A stretch of 46,500 bases of DNA from Cristatella mucedo (Eukaryota > Bryozoa > Phylactolaemata > Cristatellidae). The notes under the pieces were generated by a model, which was not told where the DNA came from, searched no databases, and saw nothing but the letters and a program-made list of their open reading frames with translations. Below are positions 35,581 to 46,436 of the stretch, one piece after another. The translations under genes and the position numbers were made by a program. Where the stretch lies: contig WPIO01000029.1 of NCBI GenBank assembly GCA_009760855.2, forward strand, positions 3,203,501-3,250,000. Direction: 5' to 3'. Every line of letters starts with the position of its first letter. Position 1 is the stretch's first letter.

Positions 35581-37736
35581 TGATGTCGACAATAAACCAT
35601 CTCCTCAACCGTTCACAGATTTGCTCCTTACCTGATGATCCTAATGATGATCTAGCCGATCGCTTCTCTCGATTCTTTGTGCAGAAGATACACAAGATCA
35701 GGGAATCCATCTCTGCGATGACAACCTCCCCACTAGAATGCTGTTCCTCGGTTCCTGGCTGCACCTCAATGTCTGCATTTAAGCAGGTCACTAGTGATCT
35801 AGTCCTGAAGTTCGTATCTCAATCAAAGAAGACAACAAGTCCTCTGGACCCTATTCCCACTGTCCTGCTCCCACGTTGCATTGATCTGCTGCTGCCATGC
35901 ATAACTAACATAATTAATATGTCATTAGCCTCAGGTCATGTCCCAGCACCTTTCAAAAAAGCTGTAGTCAGGCCACTTCTCAAGAAAGCTACACTTGACC
36001 AAGAGAACTTGAGCAACTACCGCCCAGTTTCCCTTCTACCATTCCTATCAAAGACACTCGAACGGGTCATGGCGGACCAGCTGAACTCGTATATCGAAAC
36101 CTCAAACCTTGCTATTAAGTTCCAGTCTGGCTTTAGAGCTAATCACTCCACAGAGTCAGCATTGCTTCGGGTATACAACGACCTACTTAGGAATGCAGAC
36201 ATGGGTAGAGTGTCTCCGCTTGTTTTGCTTGATCTTTCCGCAGCTTTTGATACCATCGATCACAAAGTTCTTCTAGAGCGCCTCTCATCTCGCCTGGGCA
36301 TCACTGGCACTGCTCTGCAGTGGCTCAGGTCCTATATCAGTGGGAGACTCCAGAGTATTGACGTGAATGGACAAAGATCATCTGAAGTACCTCTGAAATA
36401 TGGAGTACCTCAGGGCTCAGTGCTAGGTCCGGTTCTTTTCACGGTTTGTACTTTCTCTCTTGCTGATGTGATTGCCGAGCACAATCTATGCTTTCACTTC
36501 TATGCGGATGACACTCAGTTGTACCTTTGCTTTGATCCCTGCCAGCCTTCGAGCACCTCAAATTCTCTAAACTCACTAGCTGCATGTATTGATGACATCC
36601 GCACATGGATGGCAGCAAATTTTCTAAAACTAGATGATGATAAAACTAACTTACTAGTTATGGGCAAACCCAGTGTGATCCAGAGATTGGAAAGGCTGAC
36701 TCTCAAAATTGGCTCTGCCAGCATATCTTCAGTTGAATCAGCTCGAAATCTAGGTGTCATATTCCAAAGCAACCTCTTGTTAGACGACCACATCAGCTCC
36801 ACAGTCAAATCCGCCTATTTTCAGCTTCATAACATTGCTCAAATTAGGGCTTGTTTAGATAAGGATACCACGTCTGAGTTGGTCCATGCATTCGTGACAT
36901 CCCGTCTCGACTTCTGCAACTCACTGCTTACTGGCCTACCAGCATGTGCGATCAGGCGATTGCAGCTGGTGCAAAACTCGGCAGCTAGGCTTGTCTGTCG
37001 TGAGCGTCGCAGTTGCCACATTACTCCACTTCTCGCCGACCTGCACTGGCTACCAGTCAAGCAACGGATTGACTTCAAGGTTTTGTCGCTCACTTTTAGG
37101 TCCCTTCATTCTATGGCTCCAGCCTATCTGTCAGATATACTACCCCATCAGGCCAAGCATCGTACCACCCGCTTCTCGGAATCCAGCAGTAATGTAATGT
37201 AATGTATCTCCGTCAGTAACTCCACAAAGTCATAAAGACCATGTGGGTGTTACGCAGGAGAGTTTTGTATAGCGCACTCACAGCCTAGGCGGCTTTCGGT
37301 ATGCATTCGGTAGCCAACAGACTTCGTCTCACGCAACAAAGAGAAAGTGGGAAGCATAGTAAATCCTTTGGAGACCGTGCATTTAGTTCATATGCTCCTA
37401 AAGCCTGGAACTCTCTCCCGACCTGCCTCAAAACATCCCCTGACCTGACCACATTTAAAAGGAACCTAAAAACACACCTATTTAGGGCAGCATTTAGTGG
37501 GTCCCTGTGATTCGTCTTTGATGTGCTTTTGCGTGCTGACACTGTGCATGCTGCCACTAACCACATGTGCATGCTGACCCTGTGCATGTCACCCCTAACC
37601 ATATTATTCATTTCGTTTGTTTTTGAAGCATGATTTTACTTTCCATTCCATTGTATTTCACTTTACAGCAAATGCAAAGTGCCTAGAGAGAGATTAAGTT
37701 CTCTGAGGGCGCTTTATCAAGTGAATTATTATTATT
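35581..37736 (+). pseudogene. Family A L2-clade LINE inserted in family B, RT intact
   Basis: The youngest-looking LINE here. An open frame of about 540 codons runs from 35577 to the break at 37190. It starts in the linker (INHLLNRSQICS, then DDLADRFSRFFVQKIHKIRE) and contains the whole RT: NYRPVSLLPFLSKTLERV, FQSGFRANHSTESALL, LLDLSAAFDTIDH, GVPQGSVLGPVLF, CFHFYADDTQLYLCFD (near 36497), LDDDKTNLLVMG, and the C-terminus to RFSESSS. It is then cut by a 170-bp family B fragment. The last coding part (SFGDRAFSSYAPKAWNSLPT to FRAAFSGSL) resumes at 37361. 3' UTR, hairpin and ATT tail end at 37736. It lacks the endonuclease, so it cannot have been autonomous. Confidence 0.9.
37190..37360 (-). mobile_element. 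Family B LINE 3' end nested in family A
   Basis: A 170-bp minus-strand family B 3' end, from the TAATGTAATG tail through the hairpin to GAAAGTGGGAAGCATAG. It lies between the RFSESSS and SFGDRAF codons of the family A copy. About 25 bp of family A sequence expected at that point are absent, so the target was deleted rather than duplicated. Confidence 0.88.
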
Positions 37737-38330
37737 AATGGAGGCACGAATGTGCACAATTTTTTCAGTAAAGAAGGCTGAAAACTTTTCGGCTGACCCC
37801 TTAATATCTGGGGAGTCAGACCTAATAGCATTGGCCAGTAAATGGTTTACTGTCTTTTAAATCTGTTTAGTGTCCGACTGGCAGGAATTCAGTTTTCTAA
37901 TGAAAAAAGAAGCCCTTGCTTTTTTAAGCTTTTGGGTGTAAACTCGAAGGAAGTCTATAAAATTGACTAGGTCTGCCTCAGACCCCGATTTCTTGAAATG
38001 ACGTTCCAGCCTGCGCTTAACACGGCGCATCTTAAGGAGTTTTTTTGTAAATTGAAAGCAATCTCGACGACTTTGAACACGGATAGAGCGAACGGGAGCA
38101 TGCTTGTCAAGAGCACTCCTGAGTGTCATGTTCATCGCATCAGTGAGGGTATCAAGGCTTCCGGTCGAGTCTGAATTCAGATCAAGAAGGCCTGCATCAA
38201 AAACAGATTTAAAAAACTTGTCTGTGTCAATGCTTTGTAAGTTGCGTCGTTTGGTGCTTCAAATCATGGATTCTAGACCTTCACGTCCGGACACAAATGC
38301 TGCTGGCACTAGAACTATCCTTTAAAATAT

Positions 38331-38938
38331 TTAAGTAGTTTGAACACCAGAAGATGACTAAATCTTTATCCAGGCGCTTTACAACGTCTGCAAGAGATTC
38401 AATAACCAAGGTTTAAAGATATCCAAGGTGTTATGCTGAGATGATAATTCTTTGGCAATTGAAGCCAAACAAAATCAGCCCGCTTGTCGCCACGTGGCGC
38501 TACGCTGAGAGAGGCAAGCTGAAGGGGCGCTCCATCATCGACCTTCATCGGCCTTCATGCGCCATAGCGTCGGCGGGCGGAAGTCGCGTTCGCCGGCGAA
38601 TGAGACCGTGCCAATTACTTGTATTTTAGGGCTATGAGAGAGCGGCATGTAGTCTATTCGTTAATTATGTTAATCGCAAGTGGTATCCTTGATCTCCAAG
38701 ATACCTCTCATGGCCATTAACAGAATAGCCTGTTTTTCTCCTGTCCTGCGATTGCCGTCAACATGAACATTAGGAAAGTTTAGCCGGCTACGAGTAGGGG
38801 ATAATTTTTAGGGAGTATGGGATCATTTACGCTTGGCGGCTATACATCGACTTAAATTGTTCCCATCGAGTAAGAAGCGTCTCTATGAGTTCTTTCATCG
38901 CCTGATATCTTGAAACTGCTAATCGCTCATAGTTTCCT

Positions 38939-38942
<4 letters not shown>
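38331..38942. other. intergenic, possible LINE 3' remnant at 38350-38400
   Basis: A short segment (GACTAAATCTTTATCCAGGCGCTTTACAAC, read in two parts) faintly resembles a minus-strand LINE/SINE 3' hairpin. Nothing else recognised. Confidence 0.35.

Positions 38943-39010
<68 letters not shown>
38943..39010. repeat. (CT)n microsatellite
   Basis: About 68 bp of uninterrupted (CT)n. Confidence 0.97.
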
Positions 39011-39019
<9 letters not shown>

Positions 39020-40767
39020 ATCGGTGGCGATCTGAAGTCACTGACGAACCGCTGAGCTAGCAAAGGTGGTTGCTTCAAATTTCTGTCCTTGCCGGAAGTT
39101 TTAGTTGTTGCTCTCAGGGCTTTAGTTGGGGCTTACAGTTTCAGTCGGCAGATAGACAGTCAGATGAATTTTGAGCCATAGCTTGATAAGGTGAATGACT
39201 CCATGATTGTTATAGTGTAGTAAGAAAAATAAATACTTTACGTGTTTCATGTAGGCCGCGAAGGAAGCATAGCAAAGGATGATAATTACGTACACAATTG
39301 AAGTGCACATATGCACATTACAGGCTATTTCACACGAGCGATGCAAATGCTGTCAGCAAACTAACTTCCTTGCTGTGCCCTCATCTAAACGCGCCAAAGG
39401 TTTGCTATAGTACCAAGCTCGAGTAAGCAGGCTTGAGAGACGGCGAAATGTGGTACAATAAAATAACTTTAGTGCCAATCGAGCTCTCCATTTGAAACCA
39501 GCTCCTCGCTTTACTAAGTAGCTCACTTTCGACGGCATGAGAAGACTGCCGTGGAACTAGCTAAATGAATTTTCGCTGGGAAGATAACGGAAACAACCCA
39601 TTAGGAGGCACGTTTGCTGAGATTGGTAATCAGTCTCGTTGTTTTGTTCTCATTGGATGATGCTACGGCCACCGACGGTCAGATGGTTGGCGTCTCCGGA
39701 ACTTGAGGTTTCGGGGCGTCGATTCTTCTGACGCCTGCATTTCTTTACAGGCATTTTCTTCGTTCCCTAACGACAACTCTATATCCAGTCTCTCGGCCGA
39801 CGAAGCGCTCAAACGACGGCATCGAGCAAGCTCTCGGTTGATGCGGTTTCGTGACCAAATTCACAAAGACGACCTATAGTGAAAACCTATAGACCGGTGC
39901 TGGCTATAGCATCGGATCGCTCGTAGATGTCGACAATGCCGCTCAAGCGCCGAAATGGCGCTCTGAGTTGTCCTTCTTGCGAGTTATGGTACGGCGTGTC
40001 GGTCGACCGATTAAGAATCCAGTCGCCTGCAGGACTCAAGGCCTCACCTTACAGTCGCTTAGCTGTCACCACGCCACATTAGCAGAACACGGCGTGCACC
40101 ATCTCCCTGCCCGAAGCAAGAGAGATTTCTTATTTGCTCTTGCTGGAGCACTGGATGAGCGGTGAAGACTCCACCAAACAACGGATCTAACGCGTTTGTC
40201 GGTAGTGCTAGCCAGCTAGTGACGAGGTGCTCACGCGAACGCTCCGAGGGACCATGGGAATTTAGGATACTTCGAAAATCGGACTTTTCATCGACGGATT
40301 TCATCGGTCGGCGGTCCATCGTAGGATGTCCATTGAATGGCGGTTCCCGCGCCGAGAGCTCGCATGGCCGCTCGTGACATGCGAGGGACGGATGGACAGT
40401 ATTGACGCAAAAGTTAGAAAACATCGGAGATAAGCAAAGGGAGAGCCAAAACGCCATCCGGCTGAGCTTAGTGAATGGTTGGCGTGCTAATCAGACAGAT
40501 GACGACAGCGCCAGAGATTAACGGCGGTTCCTGAGTTATGCAGTGTAAGTAAGTGGACACGCCATCAATCAATGGGTTATAAAGTAAAATTATACATATG
40601 CATAGTGCTTATTGAGCCATACGTTATGGCTGATGTTGAGCCGATAAGATCCTGTGTTGCTGTCGAATATACAGCTCTTTGTTAACGACATGGATTCGCC
40701 GTCAGGTTTATTAATTGCTGCTGTGCTCTGCGACTGTCGGCACTCCTGGATGCATCGGCATCTATAT
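39011..40767. other. intergenic, no gene recognised
   Basis: No homeobox, LINE or SINE signal seen. Overlapping frames near 40059-40457 have no recognisable domain. As a TE-poor stretch between two Hox genes it is a candidate for regulatory DNA, by position only. Confidence 0.35.
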
Positions 40768-40920
40768 GTAATTAAAAAATGCAATTCATTTGTATAACAC
40801 CCTAAGAGAACTAAATCTTTACTCAGATACTTTATATGTACCGAAGGGCTCGAGCCCACTACCTCGGTTGTCAAAGGCAAGCACATTAACCCCTGGGTTA
40901 AACCACTTGTTCGCTTAGCT
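40768..40920 (-). mobile_element. SINE family 1, minus strand
   Basis: Reading the minus strand: AAGTGGTTTAACCCAGGGGT (A-box region), TGCTTGCC, GAGGTAGTGGGCTCGAGCCC (B-box region), then the LINE-like tail with TTTAGTTCTCTTAGGGTGTT, ATACAAATGAATTGCA and a T run. It lies 28 bp from a SINE family 2 copy in the same orientation. Confidence 0.75.
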
Positions 40921-40948
40921 TTTCGGAGCTAAAATAAATAAATTCTAG

Positions 40949-41110
40949 CTGATTAAACAGCCTCTTTTTTGTATAGCGATAGAAGAGCTTTTACGGCTAT
41001 CACCGCCGCTTGCAGTGGCAATAAAGGATTGCACACCGCAGGAATCGAACCCACGACCTCGGGACCGAGGTCGTGAAAGCAACCGCCTTACCTAGTGTGC
41101 CATCACGGCT
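40949..41110 (-). mobile_element. SINE family 2, second copy
   Basis: Same extent and layout as the copy at 15738-15900. It has an A-box segment TGGCACACTAGG, palindrome CACGACCTCGG-GA-CCGAGGTCGTG, B-box GGTTCGATTCC, body with TCCTTTATTGCCACTGCAAG and GATAGCCGTAAAAGCTCTTC, and end GAGGCTGTTTAATCAG. The palindrome is kept although other positions differ. Confidence 0.82.
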
Positions 41111-42247
41111 AACCAAGCCAGCTTCACCCGTCGCTGCTGTGAGTCTGCAAGAACTTAAAGCCGTGCTACGTGCTCTTTGTTCCTTGGCGATGGACAGTAG
41201 TTCAGGAGCCACAGCGACGCGTTCGTAGCATACGGTTCAGAACTGTTTGATCTGTTGGTGCTGTTGGCGCTGAGGACGCTTAGCAGTCAGTCTTAACAGT
41301 CTTAGCTGGTGCCGGCCCCATTGCTCGCGACCATGATTAGTGGCAATCGCTCCCGAAGCCTGCCTGTGGACGTGTATAAATCGTGCGCTGCTCGGGGATT
41401 CGATGCCGCAAAGCTGAATCAGCCACCAGCTCTGCCTAAATGTTGGATTCAAGAAAATCGCCAGCTGCAAAGGAGCAGTGCTCGATCAAACCCACACCCC
41501 CGTGCGGTGAAATCGGAGAAGCCAATACACGGCATTGAAAGCCAGAGTTTAGGATTTTAAAAACGAAAGCATTAAACTGACATACGGTAATATGCATCTA
41601 TCTGTAGCCTTGGCCTTGACTAGGGATGTAACGAACAAAGTGACCGTTCTCCCTGTGCCGCTGATTGCGGCTACGGAGCCTGCAACTATTGCAACTTCCT
41701 ACGAGTTGTAACTTCCTGTACAAGCTGCTGATGTGGTCGGCTGCTGCTCTGATGCTGGTCGAGCAGCTTTAAAATTATGCAGTGCTTCAGACGGCGTCTG
41801 CACTATCTGGAAACCCGCTTTACGAGTCCGTCGATGAACCTTGTTCTTGCAATGTTCAGTACGTTGACAGTGCATCAAATGCTCATGACGAAGGATAAAG
41901 GGGCTTGCCGATCTCAAGCTTTCGGCATTTCGACTAGTATTCTTCGCGTTCCTTAGACTTGGCAAAGCTCATTCTTTTGCGCATCATTGAGTCTTAATGG
42001 CTTCTGCTGCAGTTATGTCAGTGAGATTTTAACTTTGTGAATGTAATGCTCTTCACGAGCTGGCACGTTGACCAACTCGATGCGGCTACGACCATGCTAC
42101 GTTTGCTAAATCAATGCGTCGTATAAGCGAATGGACTCGACTTCCTGCTCCAATTAGAAGTGGGCCGCTTACGAAATAGCCGCAATAAACCGAGGCGTAC
42201 GTGCACCGCAACCTCTACTAATTAAAGTGAGAAAGTCCTTCCTTCCC
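41111..42247. other. intergenic, no gene recognised
   Basis: Moderate GC; frames of 70-90 codons without recognisable domains. No TE signal. Confidence 0.35.
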
Positions 42248-42317
42248 TCCGTCACGTGGCTAGATGACGCTTTTCCGTCAAGCGGAAAGATGGCGCAGCG
42301 TCGTTTTCCGTGACGGA
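42248..42317. repeat. 70-bp nested imperfect palindrome
   Basis: Outer arms TCCGTCACG (42248-42256) and CGTGACGGA (42309-42317) pair perfectly. Inner arms GACGC (42266-42270) and GCGTC (42298-42302) pair. The innermost TTTCCG and CGGAAA pair around TCAAG (42278-42282). Could be a cruciform, a hairpin transcript or a small MITE remnant. Confidence 0.6.
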
Positions 42318-43852
42318 ACTACTATGACTCAGCGAAGCGAGTCTACAGGCTGCGGTGAGCTGCTCGTGCATTATTATGTACAAACGAGCTTCTGACATGA
42401 AATGACGTCCTGGCCATTATATAACGCACGGTCCTACCCTCAGAAGCTCTCTAGGAGCAACGGTTTGCCGGTCGGCGAGTCAGCCTGGGGCTGAGTACGT
42501 GCTGCTGCAAGCCTGTTTGCGAGTCGGCTGGAAGTTACCTTTCATATCAACCGTAATACACACGCTACTGTTGAGCTTTTCCTGTTACGGTGTTGTCGCC
42601 AGCGCTGCGTGCAGAATATCGAGCACTGCGTTGTTATCGTCGGCGTATTGCGAGCTGCAGGCCTTTGCACATTGTACGCGTTGTGCCGCTGCCCGAACTA
42701 GCGAGGGTCGCGCGGTCATAACAGCCTTGCATAAATAGTAGAGAACGAAGGTGCCCTGAAGCCTTTCGTTTCTGTTCATTCGCGTTTAAATACAATTAAG
42801 AATCGATCGTGAGCATATACGTACGTTTTGTCAGCTTACTGCCCGTGCGAGACATTGATGTCAAGGGATAGAAGGACCACCGGAAATAGAAGGGACTTTC
42901 GGATTGAAAACAGAAGCGCTCCCAAAATACTCGTAGTGAAAACATCACAGGAGAGAGTGCAGGTAACAGACAACAATATCATGGGTTAGTCGCTAGATTT
43001 TTCATTATTTTGCAGAGATGTAAAATTGCTAAGCGCACTAACGCACTAAAGTTCAGCATGTAGTTCTACCGTTCATCTTCACATACATCAGATGCCTAAC
43101 CAGCGTTCTTGCCACGTATCAGACACAGCAGTGAAAGCCCCGGATAATAGGCACAGCAGCAGCACAATCTAATGCAGCCAGTCTTTATGGCGTTGCAAGC
43201 AAACCCAACGGCCTGCTGCCTTTCTATCCGACAAGATATTTGGGATCGTCGTAGCTCATCACAGCATTGTACCAGCACTCGATACCGTAATGCGAATAGT
43301 AATTCTTTCTCGCTCTCAATGTCCCTGCATGTACACTTTGATTATGCGCACATAGTACCGGTACATGCGACTATGCACAATATTTATTTGCACGCGCACG
43401 TACGCATACACGCACACACACACACACACGCAGTGTTTGTGCAAAGTGCTCGCAGGGACACGCGATTGCACTCACTTACGCCTGCGGCAGTACATGAAAC
43501 ATGCTTGCATACACGGTGCGTACTGCAAGCTTACACTCTTCGTAGGCAGGAATGCATTTCTGCGAGTTGATCTATACAGACAGACCTGTTTAAGCTGAGA
43601 GTTGAATGAGAAGCGTTTCCAGCACAGTCTAAGCCGACGCGAATTTCGGAGCACATTCCGTAGCGCCAACAGCGCACGTCTCACGACGCGAAGCGGCAGT
43701 GAGAAGCCTAGTCGGAGCGGCAGGACGGCTGAGGGGAAGTCTACTCCAGGAAGCAGGCGCAAGTTATTTCCGGAATAGACGCTACCGTTCCACTGCCGCG
43801 CTAGAACGAGTCAACTGAATGAGCCGCCGCGCGCGACTGGCAGGCTGGCATG
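42318..43852. other. intergenic, no gene recognised
   Basis: Contains a short (CA)n run at about 43412-43430. Frames of up to 132 codons (43172-43570) cross that run and have no recognisable domain. Confidence 0.35.
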
Positions 43853-43923
43853 TAGCTGTACTGCAGTAGGTAGCTGTAGTGTGGTAGATAGCTGTACTGT
43901 GGTAGATAGCTGTACTACGGCAG
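43853..43923. repeat. 18-bp tandem repeat, four units
   Basis: Four imperfect copies of TAGCTGTACTGTGGTAGA. Confidence 0.85.
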
Positions 43924-43989
43924 TACTGCTTGCAGCTATGGCACTGCCGGCTCACGTGCGTGTCAAGTTTTGAGTTTTGTTTTTGCTGA

Positions 43990-44823
43990 CAATATAATAA
44001 TAATAATAATAATGCACTTGATAAAGCGCCCTCAGAGAACTCAATCTTTCTCTAGGCGCTTTACATTTGCTGTAAAGAGAAATGCAATTGAATGGTGAGT
44101 AGTATCATGCTTGATAAACAAACAACATGAATAACATGGTTAGGGGTGACATGCACAGGGTCAGCATGCACATGTGGTTAGTGGCAGCATGCATAGTGTC
44201 AGCACGCATAAACATATCAAGGACGAATCACAGGGACCCACTAAATGCTGTCCTAAATAGGTGTGTTTTTAAGTTCTTTTTAAACGTGGTCAAGTCACGG
44301 GGATGTTCTGACGCAAGTCGGGAGTGAGCTTCAGGCTTTTGGAGCATACGAACTAAATGCACGGTCTCCAAAGGATTTGAGGTTTGTACGAGGTATCGGT
44401 AAACTGTTGGATTCCGAAAAGCGGGTGGTATGATGCTTGGCCTGGTGGGGGAGTAGATCTGAGAGATAGGCTGGAGCCAAAGAATGAAGGGACCTAAAAG
44501 TGAGCGACAAAACCTTGAAGTCCATCCGTTGCTTGACTGGTAGCCAGTGCAGGTCGGCGAAAAGTTGTGTGATGTGGAAACTACGACGCTCACAACAGAC
44601 AAGCCTAGCTGCGGAGTTCTGCACCAGCTACGATCGCCTGATCGCACATGCCGGTGGGCCAATAAGCAGTGAGTTGCAGAAGTCGAGACGGGATGTCACG
44701 AATGCATAGAACAACTTAGGTGTGGTGTCCCTGTCTAAACAAGTCCAAATTTTAGCAATGTCATGTAGCTGAAAGTAGGCAGATTTGACTGTGGAGCTGG
44801 TGTGGTCGTCTAACGAGAGGTCA
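43990..44823 (-). mobile_element. Family A L2-clade LINE, 5'-truncated copy
   Basis: A minus-strand copy covering the C-terminal region (QNSAARLVCCERRSF, DLHWLPVKQRMDFKVLSL, RSLHSLAPAYLSDLLPHQ, SFGDRAFSSYAPKA, then THLFRTAFSGSL). A frameshift near 44330 separates two reading frames. UTR, perfect hairpin and (AAT)n tail end at 43990. Similarity stops at 44823. Low divergence to the 35.6 kb copy. It is the LINE nearest to the anterior Hox exon. Confidence 0.88.
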
Positions 44824-46183
44824 ACTGACTATCGTTTATGGACTGGTTGCACCTAGCCACCATGTTGTTCCGCTACGTCTACTATTAGTAGGCTCACTAC
44901 AATTCTCTACGCCGGCGGGCTACGAATAAAGACCTCTCAGGCCGGTGGTCTACGGTTTACTGTTCGGAATCAAGCGCTCTCCGACACCCGACACGCGAAG
45001 TTGGTGTCGCGCCGCCGCGGCGCTACAAGCATCAGGCGCGTGTAATCTTTCGTAGTCCTTGCAGCGCGCTTCGACTCGAGGTAGCGGCTGCGATCGCCGG
45101 ACAATCGCCGCGCCGCTACAAGCTTAGCCCGCGTCCAGGTCCGCCGTCCATCCGCCGCTCGGCGAGCCCCCGGAAGCGGAAGCCGGGCGCAGCCTCCCTT
45201 CTCGGTGGGTGACGCCGTGCAGCCAGCGCCTCTATCGGCGGCTGCGACTTCGTCGAGCGGCGTTCGGTCGGGCGAGGGACGCGCGCGAGCCGAGCGTCGG
45301 CTGCGCGCGATCGCGCTCGCTGCGGCCGCGGCGGCGCGGCGCGTCCCGCTTCTTATTGATTTCGCCGGCGGCCTTGGGTTCGCGGGCGGCGGTACGCCGC
45401 TAAGAGTACCAGCATCGTTGATTTCCATCTTCCGACCTGCAGCGCGCCTGCCTTCTACTAGCCAACGACATGCAGGCACCCGCGTGCGGCACCGCCACGA
45501 CAGGAAGTCAAAAAAAGAGCAGCGGCTGTCGCTGGCTGGAAAGCAATTACCCAGTTCGTAATCAAAAGCTACCCAGCAGCACTACTTACGCGATCCGGAT
45601 TAGGAGCCAGACGAGCGACGACTCAGAAAATTACGCGCGCGCTTATTGCCGTCGTAAAGGGACACCTCTTCAGATTACTTTTTAATAGCCTTTTCGCCGC
45701 TCGCGCGCACTCGCTGCAACAACTGCTGCCGCAGCGCAGCCGCCGCCGCGCTGCGCTTCTGCGCCGCTCTCGCTCACTCGCTCGCTCGCTCGCTCGCTCG
45801 CACTGCTCACTCGGCACCACCGCTCGAGCGCCGCTCCCTCTTTAAAGGACACATTGACCACTGCACGAGGCCGCTGCTCACGGCCGCTCTCGCACCCCCG
45901 TCCCAATGCGCCAGCCGCCGGCGGCCCGACGCTCGCGCGGCGGCGGCGGGCGGAGGCTTCCGCTGCCGCCACCGCCACCTGCCCAGCATGCGGCCGGAGC
46001 TCGCCAGTCGCAGGAGCGGCCTGGCGGCCGGCCGCTCGGCGGCACCGCGTCACGTGCCGTTCCGCTCCGCTTTGCAAGGCAGCCGGGGCTGCTAGGTGGT
46101 AGATAAGGGCGGCCCGGCGGCGAGCAGTGCGCTCGCGTCGGCGGAGAGGAACAGCTGGGAATTTAATGGGTCCGCCTGCTACC
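44824..46183 (+). promoter_or_regulatory. CpG-rich upstream region of the anterior Hox gene
   Basis: From about 44990 GC and CpG content rise sharply, continuing to the ATG at 46184. This is island-like and similar to the flank of the Hox4-class gene. The many long frames on both strands here are a result of high GC. TTTAAA at about 45840 is the only TATA-like word noticed. A short CTCG tandem run is at 45776-45800. The promoter role is inferred from position. Confidence 0.5.
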
Positions 46184-46436
46184 ATGAATCAAGAGCGACC
46201 CGCGCATGCCGGCGACTTCAGTGCGCCGCTATCCGTAGCCAGCTACGCGACCGCGGCCTCAGCGGCCTACGGCCAGCTCGGCGCCAGCCACTGCGGCGGC
46301 GGCGGCGGCTACCAATGCGCCAGCAGCGGGAGTCTGGCGAGCCTGGGGGCGGCGACGGGATCGTCGTCAGCGGCGGACGTTCAGTCGGCCGAGGCCTTTG
46401 GCTGGATGAAAGAGAGGAAGACGAAAATGAGCTCAG
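46184..46436 (+). CDS. Anterior Hox gene, exon 1 (Hox2/pb or Hox1/lab class), partial
   Basis: 84 codons plus one base of a putative Hox transcription factor; the homeobox exon is outside the window. ACC-ATG-A gives a good initiation context. An in-frame ATG six codons upstream (46166) has a poor context and is the alternative start. The product is Ala/Gly/Ser/Tyr-rich with five Gly in a row. It ends in AFGWMKERKTKMSS and then a phase-1 donor GTAGGT at 46437, the same phase as in the Hox4-class gene. W-M-K with following basic residues just before a splice site marks a Hox hexapeptide. WMKE and the basic run favour Hox2/proboscipedia (PWMKEKK). The missing Pro and F-x-WMK leave Hox1/labial (FDWMKVKR) possible. 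Hox3 (PWMKESR) is less likely. Confidence 0.68.

Larger units (their letters stand above)
33747..38330 (-). pseudogene. Family B L2-clade LINE, interrupted by a family A LINE
   Basis: The minus-strand element reads from about 38330 to 33747. The endonuclease-RT linker (ALDKHAPVRSIRVQSR, then RRVKRRLERHFKKSG) is at 37857-38135, with a stop before KTVNHLLANAI. The next part, ending EKIVHIRASI, is cut at 37737. After the inserted family A element it resumes at about 35590 with STSAFKPPPTKAI. It is open to 34420 through RPVSLLPFLSKILE, FQSGFKRQHSTETALL, LLDLSAAFDTIHH, GVPQGSVLGPLLF, FYADDTQLYLSF and LNDDKTELLLKG. A frameshift near 34430 leads to the C-terminus ending at 33803. The catalytic YADD is intact. 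The 3' hairpin and ATTAC tail are at 33747-33790. No endonuclease domain is visible, so it is 5'-truncated. Confidence 0.9.

Noticed and set aside
40059-40457. 132-codon minus-strand frame
   Set aside because: No recognisable domain, and an overlapping plus-strand frame is of similar quality.
44970-46185. Long Ala/Arg-rich frames on both strands upstream of the anterior Hox exon
   Set aside because: High GC content removes stop codons; no motif, and overlapping frames contradict each other.
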